Shown: in pieces, positions 44,437 to 52,656 of the stretch
Layout: each line of letters opens with the position of its first letter
Numbering within the stretch: the first letter of the stretch is position 1
Position numbers and translations under genes: made by a program
Assembly: GCA_017484285.1 (NCBI GenBank)
Contig: JAFUTH010000017.1
Span: 78,541-142,540, forward strand
Origin: Treponema sp.
GTDB lineage: Bacteria; Spirochaetota; Spirochaetia; Treponematales; Treponemataceae
Reading direction: 5' to 3'
Length of the DNA: 64,000 bases
Notes under the pieces: model-generated
What the model was told of the DNA's origin: nothing
Database searches by the model: none
What the model saw: the letters and a program-made list of their open reading frames with translations, nothing else

Positions 44437-47400
44437 TTATAACTCTTCCGTAATGTCCACTTCCTCAGCAAAGCGCAGATAATACAGCACACAGCGGATT
44501 TCGCTTTCGGCGCAGGCGAGCATTTGGCTCACGGCTTTGCGGTAACAGGCGAGTTGAGCATAATAAATTTCTGGCTCAATTTTTTGGTTCGTTTTGTAAT
44601 CGACTATGGTGAATTTGTATTTTGAATCGTCCGCATTCTGATACACCAAGTCAATCTGACCGTTTACAATCAGCTCGTCGGCGTAAGTCTCGCTCATCTC
44701 TTCACTTTCTGCCGCAACGAAAGATTTTTCTACCACGCTTCGGAACGAGTATTCGCTCTTTTTCCACGGAGAAGCGAAGGCTTCTTTGTAAAGCGCAGAA
44801 TCGTCAAATCGGCGTGCCATGTCAGCACACAATTCGCGGATTTTGGCGATTTTCTTTTCGCGGTTTGTCTCGCCCGCCCATTTTTCCATTCCCACGCCCG
44901 AAATGAATTTTTCGTTCATGCCAATCCACTCGCGCCCGCTGATTTTCGGCTCTGCGCCCAGCACCTTCCCTTCCATGTACGCGTGGGCAATCGTTCCAAA
45001 ATTCGTGAAATTGAACAGAGGAGCAATTTCATTATCACTTTCCCCGCCCTCATCTTCCAAATCAAGCACTTCCCCACTCGGCACAGTGCTCGCGACAATC
45101 TTGTTAATCAGCTCATACTCGAAATTAGCAGGCGACTTCCCCTCTTCATTTTCCCCTTCGCAGCATAGCTGCTCGGAGACTCGCTCAAAACCTGTCTCAC
45201 AGGTTTTGCCGGCAAGCCGTCGCTCCCTATTTCCATTTTCCACTTTCAATTTACTCGGTGAAACATACACCTTCGGCGAAAGCGTTTCGCGCTCGACTTC
45301 GACCGTCTCCGAATCGGAAAGCTGCGCGATGAAGCTGGATTTCTCGAGCGTTTTTTCGTCCTCTTTCGCGACGGGCTTGAAGGAATCCTTGTCGTTCACG
45401 AAATTGAAGGCGGGATTTTTTACCGTCGTTCCGCCGTTTTCATCTGCTGCGACTCCTTCAAACAGAATCGGGAGCAAAAGTTGGTAGATGTTCTTGGGGG
45501 CGGCAGTTTCAGCAAGCTCGTCTTTTTTGAACTCGCCGTTTTCGCTTCCAATAATATAGAGTTTTTCTTCGGCGCGCGTAAAGGCAACATACGCAAGGCG
45601 GCGCAATTCCGCGCTTTCCTGCCGCTCGTTTTGCTCCTGTGTTAGCGCAAAAAAATAATTTTTATCGTATTTTTCTGATTCCGCTTTTGAAATCTTTAAA
45701 GCGGCTTTCTGATAATCTTGCCAAGCAGGAGTTTTTAGTAAAAATCCAAATTCAGTTGCATATCCGATTTTTGCAGGCGGCGGATTACTTTTTCCCGAAA
45801 CCGCGCACACGAACACGACTTTGAATTCCAAGCCCTTGCTTTTGTGCACCGTGAGAATCTGCACCGCGTCCTCGGCATCCATAATCACATCGAGACCGTC
45901 GAGTTTTTGGTCAGCGTCCTCATAGCTTTTCACCATGTCGATGAAACTCGCAAGACTCTGCGTTTTGTCCTCGGCAAGCCGCGCCATCTCAAACAAAATG
46001 TCGTAGAACGAAGCGTAGAGCGAGACCGTCTTGTTCCACAGTGTCTCGTAGCGGTAGCCAAGCTCATACCAAATGTAAGAAATCGTTTTTGTGAGTTTTT
46101 CGGTTTTGAGCCGCACATTGATGTCGTCGTAGATTGCTTTGAGATTCATGATTTTCGCCGTCAGGTCGGAATCGTCTGAAATCGCGGCGAGCATTTTTTC
46201 GTCAAAAGGGGATTTGTACGGGCTTTCCGTATTCACGAGAATTTTTTCAAGCTCGGCAAAGGTGAGCGAGCAGAACGGAGAGCGGAGCACTTTCGCGTAG
46301 GCATTTTTGTCCTCGGGGTACACGCAGAGTTTCAAGAGAGAGATGATGTCGTTAATCGGTCCGTCGGAGAAAAATCCCTTGTAGACTTCGGTTGAATAGG
46401 GAATTCCCGCGCCAAGAAGCACATTTTCGTAGGCGGCGGTGGGCGTTGCCGTGCGGAAGAGGAGCGCAATGTCGCGGTAGTGGTATTTTTGATTTCCGCC
46501 TTTGTCCGTTTCTTCGAGCAGTTTTTTGATTTCACTGGCGACAAAACTTGCCTCGCACTCGTAGACTTTTCGGTCAGCTTCAGGATTTTCGCTTTCGGCG
46601 CGGGCATTTTCTTCGCGTGGAAGCGGAATCTGATTTTCAGCCTCTTCGTCTTTTTTGGGATAGAGGGCGAGCGTGATTTTCTTTTCGGAGAAGTCGCAGT
46701 CTTTTAATTTGAACTCAGGCACTTCGACCCGCTTGTAATCCGCTTCAAAATCGGGGATTCCCTCGGCTTCTGTTAGACCGCTTTCGTCCGTGTGCGATGA
46801 GAATTTTTCTTTGGTCATGAAAAGTGCCGGGAGCGCGTCGTTCACTTTTTCGCCGTTCGGGTAATCGTAGCCGCCAAAAATCGTATTGAAACCGCGAATC
46901 AGCTCTGGCTCGGAGCGGTAATTCGTTTTGAGCTGAATTTCATTCTGAATCGAAGAAGAAAGATTTCGGAACACGGAGACATCAGCCCCACGGAATCGGT
47001 AAATGCTCTGCTTGTCATCACCGACGAAGAACAACTTATGCGTGTCGAGCCGTTCCAAAAGGTCAGAATCCGAAAGCTTTGGGATACTGTAGTTTCCATT
47101 TTCGTCATATTTTTCGTGCGCGTCAGAAAGAATCAAAAGCACATCGCACTGAAGCTGATTGTCGTCCTGAAATTCGTCAATCATAATCGCGTCGAATTTC
47201 TGCTGCTCAATGTGGCGGATTTCCTCATGCTCGCGGAGCGAAGCAAAGGCAAGTTCGCTCACATCGCCGAACGAAAGCAAGCCCGAACTGCGCTTGGTGC
47301 GAATCACTTCGTTCTGAAAAAGCGCGAGATGAGCGAAAATCTTTTTGATGAGCGCAAAGCCCGCGATTGAATTGGCGAGCAAATAGAGCCGTTCGAGGAG

Positions 47401-48381
47401 CGGAAGCAGATTTTTTTTCGTCTGCTTGTAATTCGCATCCCCCACCCGTGAAAAATTCGTGCCGCAATATCCCGAGACATCCTTGCAATACGAAGAAAAA
47501 TTGTTTTTGAGGAAAGAATCGGCATTCTCGCCATTTTCAAAAATTTCCGCCGTCATGCGTGGAGCATCAGGATTTCCGATTTCTTCGATATAATTGTAAA
47601 GATTCAGAAGCGTGGGACTTGCCTTCGGATTTCGCGGAAGCAGAATAAACGAGCCGATTTCGTCCGCAATCTGCGCCGTGACTTTCTCATATTCGGAAAG
47701 AATCGCGTTTTTCTGTTTTTGAAGGCTCTCCGCAAAATCAATCGGCGTGAGAATCGTTGAGAATTTCAGAATCGAAGAAGCGAACAAGTCGGAAGCGACA
47801 TTCTGAATCTCAAAAACCTGCGCGATTTCCTTGATTTCCGCGCTCTCAAGATGCTCAAGCACATATTTCGTCGCCTTGTAGTTCACCAAGTTCGTGATTT
47901 TTTCGTCATCAAGCGAAAAATTCGGGTTGATTCCGTAATACCGCGCCCCCTTTTTCGCGATTTCAGAAAAATAGCTGTCCAAAGTCTGAATGTGCGTTTT
48001 GTCGAACGACTCGATTGCCGTTTTTGCCCGCGCCTTGATTTCTGCCAAGTGCGGAAGATTCGCCGACAAGTCCGCCTTTCCTTTTACATCCTTCCCGTGG
48101 AGATGGGAGCGCAAGCCGTTGAAGATTCGTTCCTTCATTTCGTTCGCGGCTTTTTTGGTAAAAGTGAGCGTAAGAATCTTCTCACAGGGAACATTTTTCG
48201 CCTCGACAAGATACGCATAGCGCGAAGCCAGCACGGTAGTCTTGCCGCTCCCCGCCCCCGCCGAGACCACGACATTGCGCGTCTCCTTGACCGCAGAAAG
48301 CTGCTCGTCATTCAGATTCGCCGAAAGCTGGCGCAGAGACTCGTTATCAAGCTCAAAAGAATCGCGTTTGTGTTCTATCAT
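44437..48381 (-). CDS. addA: ATP-dependent helicase/nuclease subunit A (AddA)
   Basis: 1314 aa. UvrD-type helicase with C-terminal RecB-like nuclease of the AddAB double-strand-break repair complex. Walker A is VSAGAGSGKTT (about 39-49), then LTFTKKAANEMKERI, Walker B MIDEFQDDNQLQ, FVGDDKQSIYRFRGA (motif III) and QILTVHKSKGLEFKVVFV. The nuclease shows GQIDLVYQ and IVDYKTNQ near 1250-1285. A palindromic element inserted in frame (45158-45227) adds a Cys-rich linker of about 25 residues. It is 35 bases after a small unknown gene, and its usual partner addB is almost 12 kb upstream, beyond a defence island, so it can no longer be co-transcribed with addB in the simple way. Confidence 0.93.
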   Translation of the reverse strand: MIEHKRDSFELDNESLRQLSANLNDEQLSAVKETRNVVVSAGAGSGKTTVLASRYAYLVEAKNVPCEKILTLTFTKKAANEMKERIFNGLRSHLHGKDVKGKADLSANLPHLAEIKARAKTAIESFDKTHIQTLDSYFSEIAKKGARYYGINPNFSLDDEKITNLVNYKATKYVLEHLESAEIKEIAQVFEIQNVASDLFASSILKFSTILTPIDFAESLQKQKNAILSEYEKVTAQIADEIGSFILLPRNPKASPTLLNLYNYIEEIGNPDAPRMTAEIFENGENADSFLKNNFSSYCKDVSGYCGTNFSRVGDANYKQTKKNLLPLLERLYLLANSIAGFALIKKIFAHLALFQNEVIRTKRSSGLLSFGDVSELAFASLREHEEIRHIEQQKFDAIMIDEFQDDNQLQCDVLLILSDAHEKYDENGNYSIPKLSDSDLLERLDTHKLFFVGDDKQSIYRFRGADVSVFRNLSSSIQNEIQLKTNYRSEPELIRGFNTIFGGYDYPNGEKVNDALPALFMTKEKFSSHTDESGLTEAEGIPDFEADYKRVEVPEFKLKDCDFSEKKITLALYPKKDEEAENQIPLPREENARAESENPEADRKVYECEASFVASEIKKLLEETDKGGNQKYHYRDIALLFRTATPTAAYENVLLGAGIPYSTEVYKGFFSDGPINDIISLLKLCVYPEDKNAYAKVLRSPFCSLTFAELEKILVNTESPYKSPFDEKMLAAISDDSDLTAKIMNLKAIYDDINVRLKTEKLTKTISYIWYELGYRYETLWNKTVSLYASFYDILFEMARLAEDKTQSLASFIDMVKSYEDADQKLDGLDVIMDAEDAVQILTVHKSKGLEFKVVFVCAVSGKSNPPPAKIGYATEFGFLLKTPAWQDYQKAALKISKAESEKYDKNYFFALTQEQNERQESAELRRLAYVAFTRAEEKLYIIGSENGEFKKDELAETAAPKNIYQLLLPILFEGVAADENGGTTVKNPAFNFVNDKDSFKPVAKEDEKTLEKSSFIAQLSDSETVEVERETLSPKVYVSPSKLKVENGNRERRLAGKTCETGFERVSEQLCCEGENEEGKSPANFEYELINKIVASTVPSGEVLDLEDEGGESDNEIAPLFNFTNFGTIAHAYMEGKVLGAEPKISGREWIGMNEKFISGVGMEKWAGETNREKKIAKIRELCADMARRFDDSALYKEAFASPWKKSEYSFRSVVEKSFVAAESEEMSETYADELIVNGQIDLVYQNADDSKYKFTIVDYKTNQKIEPEIYYAQLACYRKAVSQMLACAESEIRCVLYYLRFAEEVDITEEL
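45158..45227. repeat. Palindromic element inserted in frame inside addA
   Basis: Holds three hairpins in a row: GCAGC-ATA-GCTGC (45160-45172), AAAACCTGT-CTC-ACAGGTTTT (45187-45207) and a GCCGGC/GCCG segment. In the addA frame it codes for a peptide unlike its surroundings (RRLAGKTCETGFERVSEQLC), between two conserved parts, and causes no frameshift. It resembles protein-coding palindromic elements known from Rickettsia. Confidence 0.6.
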
Positions 48382-48416
48382 CTAAAATTTCCCCTGTACT
48401 GGGATTAGGATATATT

Positions 48417-48872
48417 TTATTCCTCTTCATCGTCAATTATTTCTTCAAAATCATAACAATCTGAGGCATCGGTTAATCGTTTCTCATAACTTTCTTTGTC
48501 AATTTGTTTCCAGTCGGGATGGTCAAGATACATATGTTCCAACCGCCATCGATGCTTGCACTCTTTGCCAGTGAATTCTTTACAGAGAGAACATTTTTTT
48601 AGTTGAGGCACGATTATTTCTGGATTTTTCTCCAATGCTTCCAACTCCTCTTTTAGTCGTTCAGCAAAATCATCCTCACCGTCATCACCACTCAAAAGCC
48701 ACTCAACTCTTCGTGAATAAGTCTGTGCGATTTTCAAATATTTAATCGCATTTTGAAATTCCAAAAGAGTCTCTGGAGACCATTTGTTTTTTCCCCATTT
48801 TATTTCTCTTGAAATTGTTGCAATGGGGTCATCAAATTTATAACAAAAATAATCTAAACTTCCACCGCTCAT
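48417..48872 (-). CDS. Small unknown protein (MSGGSLDYF family)
   Basis: 151 aa with GGAGG eight bases before the ATG. The start MSGGSLDYFCYKF is a pattern I recall from small, poorly characterised proteins of phages and bacterial accessory regions. The middle is helical (LLEFQNAIKYLKIAQTYSRRVEWLLSGDDG), followed by a CSLCKEFTGKECKH stretch with three Cys and a His that could bind zinc, and a very acidic tail (EEIIDDEEE). No function can be assigned. It lies between addA and the divergent recombinase and probably opens the transcript that now reads into addA. Confidence 0.65.
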   Translation of the reverse strand: MSGGSLDYFCYKFDDPIATISREIKWGKNKWSPETLLEFQNAIKYLKIAQTYSRRVEWLLSGDDGEDDFAERLKEELEALEKNPEIIVPQLKKCSLCKEFTGKECKHRWRLEHMYLDHPDWKQIDKESYEKRLTDASDCYDFEEIIDDEEE

Positions 48873-48903
48873 AAGACCTCCGAATTAGTATTCTTTAAAT
48901 CTT

Positions 48904-49041
48904 CTAGTCTATTAGTTTTGAATATTCATCACCGAATCGCTCTTTAGCTTTCTCAACAATGATGTTTTTATCATTACAACCCGCAGATAGTCCTTCAATG
49001 AGATATTCAATGTCGTTTGCTTTTTCCATAAGATGATTCAT
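48904..49041 (-). CDS. 45-residue protein at the island edge
   Basis: A short frame starting MNHLMEKANDIEYLIEGL and ending DEYSKLID. It has a perfect GGAGG nine bases before its ATG, a helical composition and a stop only 32 bases before the next gene on the same strand (48872), so it is probably real and co-transcribed with it. No family recognised. Confidence 0.55.
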   Translation of the reverse strand: MNHLMEKANDIEYLIEGLSAGCNDKNIIVEKAKERFGDEYSKLID

Positions 49042-49235
49042 TTTGACTGACCTCCAGTTTAATTCTAAACCTAGTGTCAAAAAAAATCATTAAGTTAGAA
49101 GTTTAAAAAGGCTTTTCGTTGAATAAGGTTGCCCATTACGGATTTGCATTGCTTTTCGTTTTGTTTCTGTCATTCTGCAATCTTCCTTTCCGCACTATTA
49201 TACCTTTAAAAACACAAAATTTACAGAGGTACAAA

Positions 49236-49871
49236 ATGACATACGGTTATATCCGCGTTTCGAGCGACAAGCAGACGGTGGAAAACCAGAGATTTGAAAT
49301 CAACAAATTCTGCGTGAAAGAACGACTTCGCATTGACGGTTGGATTGAAGAGACCATCAGCGGAACAAAAAATTACGACAAGCGCAAGCTCGGCGAACTG
49401 CTGAATGTGGTGCAGAAAGATGATTTGATTATCTGTGCGGAACCTTCAAGGCTGGGGCGCAATCTTTTTATGATTATGGAAATCCTGCACATCTGCATGA
49501 ACAAGGAATGCAAGGTGTGGACGATAAAAGACAACTATCGGCTCGGCGATGACATTCAGAGCAAAGTGCTTGCGTTTGCATTCGGGCTGAGCGCAGAGAT
49601 TGAGCGGAATCTTATCAGTCAGCGGACAAAGGAGGCGTTGGCTCGCAAAGTAAATGAAGGCATTGTTTTGGGCAGACCGAAAGGAAGAAGAACATCTCCT
49701 GCGAAGCACAAGTTGTATCAGAAAGATGAAATCATTTGCGAACTGCTCATTTTCGGAATCTCCCAACGGAAAATTGCAAAAATCCTTCATGTGGACAGAA
49801 ACACGCTCGCGCGATTTATGCAGGGAAGCAAAACAATCAGCAAGTACAAAAAACTGAGTGATAAAAAATGA
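49236..49871 (+). CDS. Small serine recombinase (invertase/resolvase type)
   Basis: 211 aa from the ATG at 49236 with AGAGGT upstream; an open frame extends back to 49119 but codes for a hydrophobic leader that does not belong to the family. YIRVSSDKQTVENQ carries the catalytic Ser, EPSRLGRN and AEIERNLISQRTKEAL (with the conserved Arg residues and long helix E) follow, and GISQRKIAKILHVDRNTLARFM is the C-terminal helix-turn-helix. Length and layout fit Pin/Hin-type DNA invertases. Its stop TGA lies within the left copy of a 136-bp inverted repeat and overlaps the ATG of the spare recognition cassette (ATGA). The other repeat copy is in the methyltransferase gene, so this is the likely enzyme for inversion. 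Confidence 0.9.
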   Translation: MTYGYIRVSSDKQTVENQRFEINKFCVKERLRIDGWIEETISGTKNYDKRKLGELLNVVQKDDLIICAEPSRLGRNLFMIMEILHICMNKECKVWTIKDNYRLGDDIQSKVLAFAFGLSAEIERNLISQRTKEALARKVNEGIVLGRPKGRRTSPAKHKLYQKDEIICELLIFGISQRKIAKILHVDRNTLARFMQGSKTISKYKKLSDKK

Positions 49872-50004
49872 GCGATTTTGTTAGGCAGGAAAGTTATCCG
49901 TGCGCATTTACAAGCAATGAAAGCTGGGTGATTCTCAGCCCGATTGAGCAGAGTATAAAGCGCAAGATTGAAGCCGTTGGCGTTCCGCTCAAAGACTGGG
50001 ACAT
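49869..50004 (+). repeat. Left copy of the 136-bp inverted repeat
   Basis: Compared base by base with the reverse complement of 53450-53585, 135 of 136 positions are identical; the difference (A here, C there, in GTTnGGCAGG) keeps the Arg codon. Identity ends sharply on both sides. The reading frame through both copies is the same. Confidence 0.95.
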
Positions 50005-50367
50005 TAGCATAAACTATGGAATCAAAACAGGTTTCAATGACGCTTTTATCGTAAGCGGAGCAAAACGCGATGAGATACTTGCGAATTGTAAAACTGACGA
50101 TGAGCGCAAGCGCAGTGCGGAACTTATTCGACCGATTTTGCGCGGACGGGATATAAAGAGATACAGTTATGAATATGCAGACTTATATTTAATCGCAACC
50201 TTCCCATCTAAACATTATGACATTGATGACTATCCCGCCGTGAAAGATTATTTGCTTTCATTTGGAATGGAGCGGCTTGAACAGACGGGCAAGAAATACA
50301 AAGGCTTCTCGGCTCGAAAAAAGACCAATAACAAATGGTTTGAAACGCAAGATAGCATAAGTTATTG

Positions 50368-50386
50368 GGACGAATTTAATAAGCCA
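50368..50386 (+). repeat. Short mid-cassette repeat, copy in cassette 1
   Basis: GGACGAATTTAATAAGCCA, coding for DEFNKP, is shared with copies at 52247-52268 and, inverted, 53038-53059. Here the match to the methyltransferase copy runs on for 13 more bases, to 50399, giving 32 identical bases. Confidence 0.8.
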
Positions 50387-50665
50387 AAAATCGTATGGGG
50401 AAATTTAAATCTTTCTGCAACATATACGCTTGCCCCTGCGGGAATGATGATAAATGCTCCTGCAACAATGATTGTTCCTGCAAGCGAAAACCTTTTGTGC
50501 ATTCTTAATTCAAAACTGGCTGATTATTATATTCGCAATCTTGGCGTTACAAGAAACGGCGGATATTTTGAATATAAACCGATGTTCATTGAGCAATTGC
50601 CCGTTCCGAAAAACATTGATGAAAATTTATTTTCAGAATTTACAGGAAAAGAATTACAGAATGAA

Positions 50666-50694
50666 AAAGAAATAGACCGCAAAGTGTATGAACT
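50666..50694 (+). repeat. 29-bp direct repeat, copy 1 (cassette 1 tail)
   Basis: The stretch AAAGAAATAGACCGCAAAGT and the nine following bases are identical to 52578-52606 in cassette 2; it codes for KEIDRKVYEL near the C-terminus of both tails. Confidence 0.85.
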
Positions 50695-50763
50695 GTATAA
50701 GCTGACAAACGAAGAGATTGAATTTATCGAGCAGAAATAAATGAAAAATATTGAATCATCCTG

Positions 50764-50807
50764 TTGCTTTTATACATACTTTTGTACTAAAATGTGTATA
50801 AAAGCAA
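50764..50807. promoter_or_regulatory. Operator of the abiE operon (13-bp inverted repeat)
   Basis: TTGCTTTTATACA (50764-50776) and TGTATAAAAGCAA (50795-50807) are perfect inverted copies with an 18-base spacer; the second ends right at the ATG of abiEi. AbiEi proteins are known to repress their own promoter through inverted repeats, which this matches. Confidence 0.75.
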
Positions 50808-51398
50808 ATGAATCAAACAGAAGAACTGATAATAAAAAAAGCATCTTCTCTTAATGGATATATAACCATACAGGACTGTGAATTATTGGGAATTCACAAA
50901 AATGTTGTATTCAATATGTCAAAAAATAATCTTCTGACTCGTATGGCTTCTGGCATTTATGCACTGACACAGACAATTCCAGATGAGCTTTTTATTCTTC
51001 ACTTGCGCTTTCCCTCCCTTGTTTTTTCCCATGAAACTGCTCTTTATTATTTAGGTTATAGCGACCAAGTTCCATTTCAGTATTCAGTGACTGTGCCGAA
51101 CGGTTTTCATTCGGTTGCATTAAAAGATTATATTGTCATTCAACAAAAAACTGATTTTATTGAGCAAGGTAAAATTGAAGTAGAAACCGAATGTAAAAAC
51201 AAAATTCCTGTTTATTGCATTGAACGCACCTTGTGTGATTTGCTTCATAAGCCAAGCAATTTGGATTTAGAGCGTTTTATACCCGCATTTAAAAAATATA
51301 TTTCGTCAAAAGAGCGAGACAACATAAAACTTTTAGATTTTGCAAAAAAGTTACGAGTTGAAAAAAAGATTCGTACCTATATGGAGGTATCACTTTGA
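50808..51398 (+). CDS. abiEi: AbiEi-family antitoxin/autorepressor
   Basis: 196 aa. The N-terminal winged-helix (EELIIKKASSLNGYITIQDCELLGIHKNVVFNMSKNNLLTRMASGIYAL) and the following C-terminal domain (SHETALYYLGYSD, PVYCIERTLCDLLH) are the layout of AbiEi, the antitoxin of type IV AbiE systems, which neutralises AbiEii without direct contact and represses the operon. A 13-bp inverted repeat directly before the ATG is the expected operator. Its stop overlaps the TTG start of abiEii. Base composition is more AT-rich than the addAB genes around the island, a sign of transfer. Confidence 0.88.
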   Translation: MNQTEELIIKKASSLNGYITIQDCELLGIHKNVVFNMSKNNLLTRMASGIYALTQTIPDELFILHLRFPSLVFSHETALYYLGYSDQVPFQYSVTVPNGFHSVALKDYIVIQQKTDFIEQGKIEVETECKNKIPVYCIERTLCDLLHKPSNLDLERFIPAFKKYISSKERDNIKLLDFAKKLRVEKKIRTYMEVSL

Positions 51399-52243
51399 AA
51401 ACTGATAATGCCATGCAATTAAAATCAAAAATTAACAACAAAGCAAAATCATTGAATATTTCTCCTCAGTTTGTATTGCAAAATTACATAATGGAATGTT
51501 TCATAAAGCGTATTTCTATTTCAGAATACAAGAACAATTTTATCCTAAAAGGCGGACTTTTAATTGCTTCCCTCGTAGGAATTCAAAACCGATCTACGAT
51601 GGATATGGACACAACGATAACAGGCTTTACACTTGAAAAAGAGGAAACAATCAAAATTCTGAAACAGATTTGTTCTATTTCGTGCAATGATGATTTTAAC
51701 TTCATCTTTGACAGAATTGAAGATATTAGGGAAGATGACGAGTATTCTGGACTTAGGGCATTTCTTTTTGCCGATTATGAAAAAATCCATGCACCATTTT
51801 CAATAGATATAACGACAGGAGACAAAATTACTCCGAAAGAAATCAATTATTCGTTTAAGAGAATCTTTGATAAAGATGTGATTGAAATTTATAGCTATCC
51901 GATTGAAACAGTTATTGCTGAAAAACTGGAAACAATACTTTCGCGAAATATTGAGAATACTCGTCCACGTGATTTTTATGATATTCTTGCTTTAATGCCA
52001 TTAACTCATAATTGTAACAGTGAAATTTTACGAGAAGCCTTGTTTAATACTTCCAAGCGGCGAAGCAGTGAGAAATATCTTAAAAACACAAAAGTTTTAG
52101 TTGAAACAATAAAAGTAGATACATTTATGAATTCTCTGTGGCAAAAATATGCCAAAAAACAACCTTATGCAGAAAACATTACATTTGAAAAAGTCTGTTC
52201 GACAGTTGAAAATCTGTTAGATAAAATTGGATTATTGAATTAA
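51395..52243 (+). CDS. abiEii: AbiEii-family nucleotidyltransferase toxin
   Basis: 282 aa from a TTG at 51395, chosen because GGAGG lies seven bases upstream; an ATG at 51413 is the alternative. NNFILKGGLLIASLVG and RSTMDMDTTI are the nucleotidyltransferase G-G-x-D-x-D-type motifs of AbiEii (PF08843), and PIETVIAEKLETILSR with RPRDFYDILAL are its later conserved blocks. AbiEii transfers nucleotides to tRNA in related toxins and stops growth. All motifs look intact. Its stop is only three bases from the short repeat that opens spare cassette 2. Confidence 0.88.
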   Translation: MKTDNAMQLKSKINNKAKSLNISPQFVLQNYIMECFIKRISISEYKNNFILKGGLLIASLVGIQNRSTMDMDTTITGFTLEKEETIKILKQICSISCNDDFNFIFDRIEDIREDDEYSGLRAFLFADYEKIHAPFSIDITTGDKITPKEINYSFKRIFDKDVIEIYSYPIETVIAEKLETILSRNIENTRPRDFYDILALMPLTHNCNSEILREALFNTSKRRSSEKYLKNTKVLVETIKVDTFMNSLWQKYAKKQPYAENITFEKVCSTVENLLDKIGLLN

Positions 52244-52246
52244 AAT

Positions 52247-52268
52247 TTCGGACGAATTTAATAAGCCA
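52247..52268 (+). repeat. Short mid-cassette repeat, copy in cassette 2
   Basis: 22 bases (TTC then the 19 bases GGACGAATTTAATAAGCCA) identical to the reverse complement of 53038-53059. The bases on either side differ. Confidence 0.85.
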
Positions 52269-52577
52269 TTCATAGCATGGATTGAATTGACCGATGAATC
52301 AAAATTTGTATACTGCGAAAACATGATTGCACTCAATACGGTCTTTTTCCTTAACGGTGAAAAGTTGTTTGATATTCTTGGTATGCTTAATTCAAAACTT
52401 ATATTGCATTATTTTAAAAATTGTTTGGGAACAACTTCTGGTGTTGGAACAAATAGATGGCTGAAATTCACTGTTGAGAAACTTCCGTTGGCGCATAATA
52501 CTCAACAGGAGTTGGAAAAACTTGTTAAAGAACGCATAAAAACAAAGTCGGAAACAAAACAGGCGGTTGTTTTGGAT

Positions 52578-52606
52578 AAAGAAATAGACCGCAAAGTGTA
52601 TGAACT
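52578..52606 (+). repeat. 29-bp direct repeat, copy 2 (cassette 2 tail)
   Basis: Identical to 50666-50694; same orientation, so recombination between them would delete the abiE genes. Confidence 0.85.
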
Positions 52607-52656
52607 TTACGGTCTAACACAAGAAGAAATCGATTTTATAGAGCAAAGATAATTCT

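Larger units (their letters stand above)
49868..50740 (+). pseudogene. Spare target-recognition cassette 1 for the methyltransferase (proximal and distal halves)
   Basis: 290 codons, no methyltransferase motifs. The first 46 residues (SDFVRQESYPCAFTSNESW...) equal residues about 977-1022 of the methyltransferase encoded at 52657-56514, on the opposite strand, then the sequence diverges (DISINYGIKTG instead of DINIYRGVLTG) while keeping the layout: GFNDAFI, RPILRGRDIKRYSY, DEFNKPKIVW, LNSKLADYY, IEQLPVP and a helical end. It is therefore a full alternative specificity tail. Inversion across the 136-bp repeat would fuse it in frame to the methyltransferase. Its own ATG overlaps the recombinase stop, so a free recognition protein might also be made. 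Confidence 0.85.
52239..52652 (+). pseudogene. Spare target-recognition cassette 2 (distal half only)
   Basis: An open stretch of about 137 codons without a normal start (only a TTG at 52287), beginning at the DEFNKP repeat and ending DKEIDRKVYELYGLTQEEIDFIEQR. It matches only the distal half of the recognition tail (LNSKLILHYF, WLKFTVEKLPL) and has no proximal half. Its stop is four bases from the stop of the methyltransferase on the other strand, tail to tail, with the short repeat at each outer end, so inversion between 52247 and 53059 would swap distal halves exactly in frame. Confidence 0.8.

Noticed and set aside
49119..49235. N-terminal extension of the recombinase
   Set aside because: The hydrophobic leader is not part of serine recombinases and a good ribosome site precedes the ATG at 49236.
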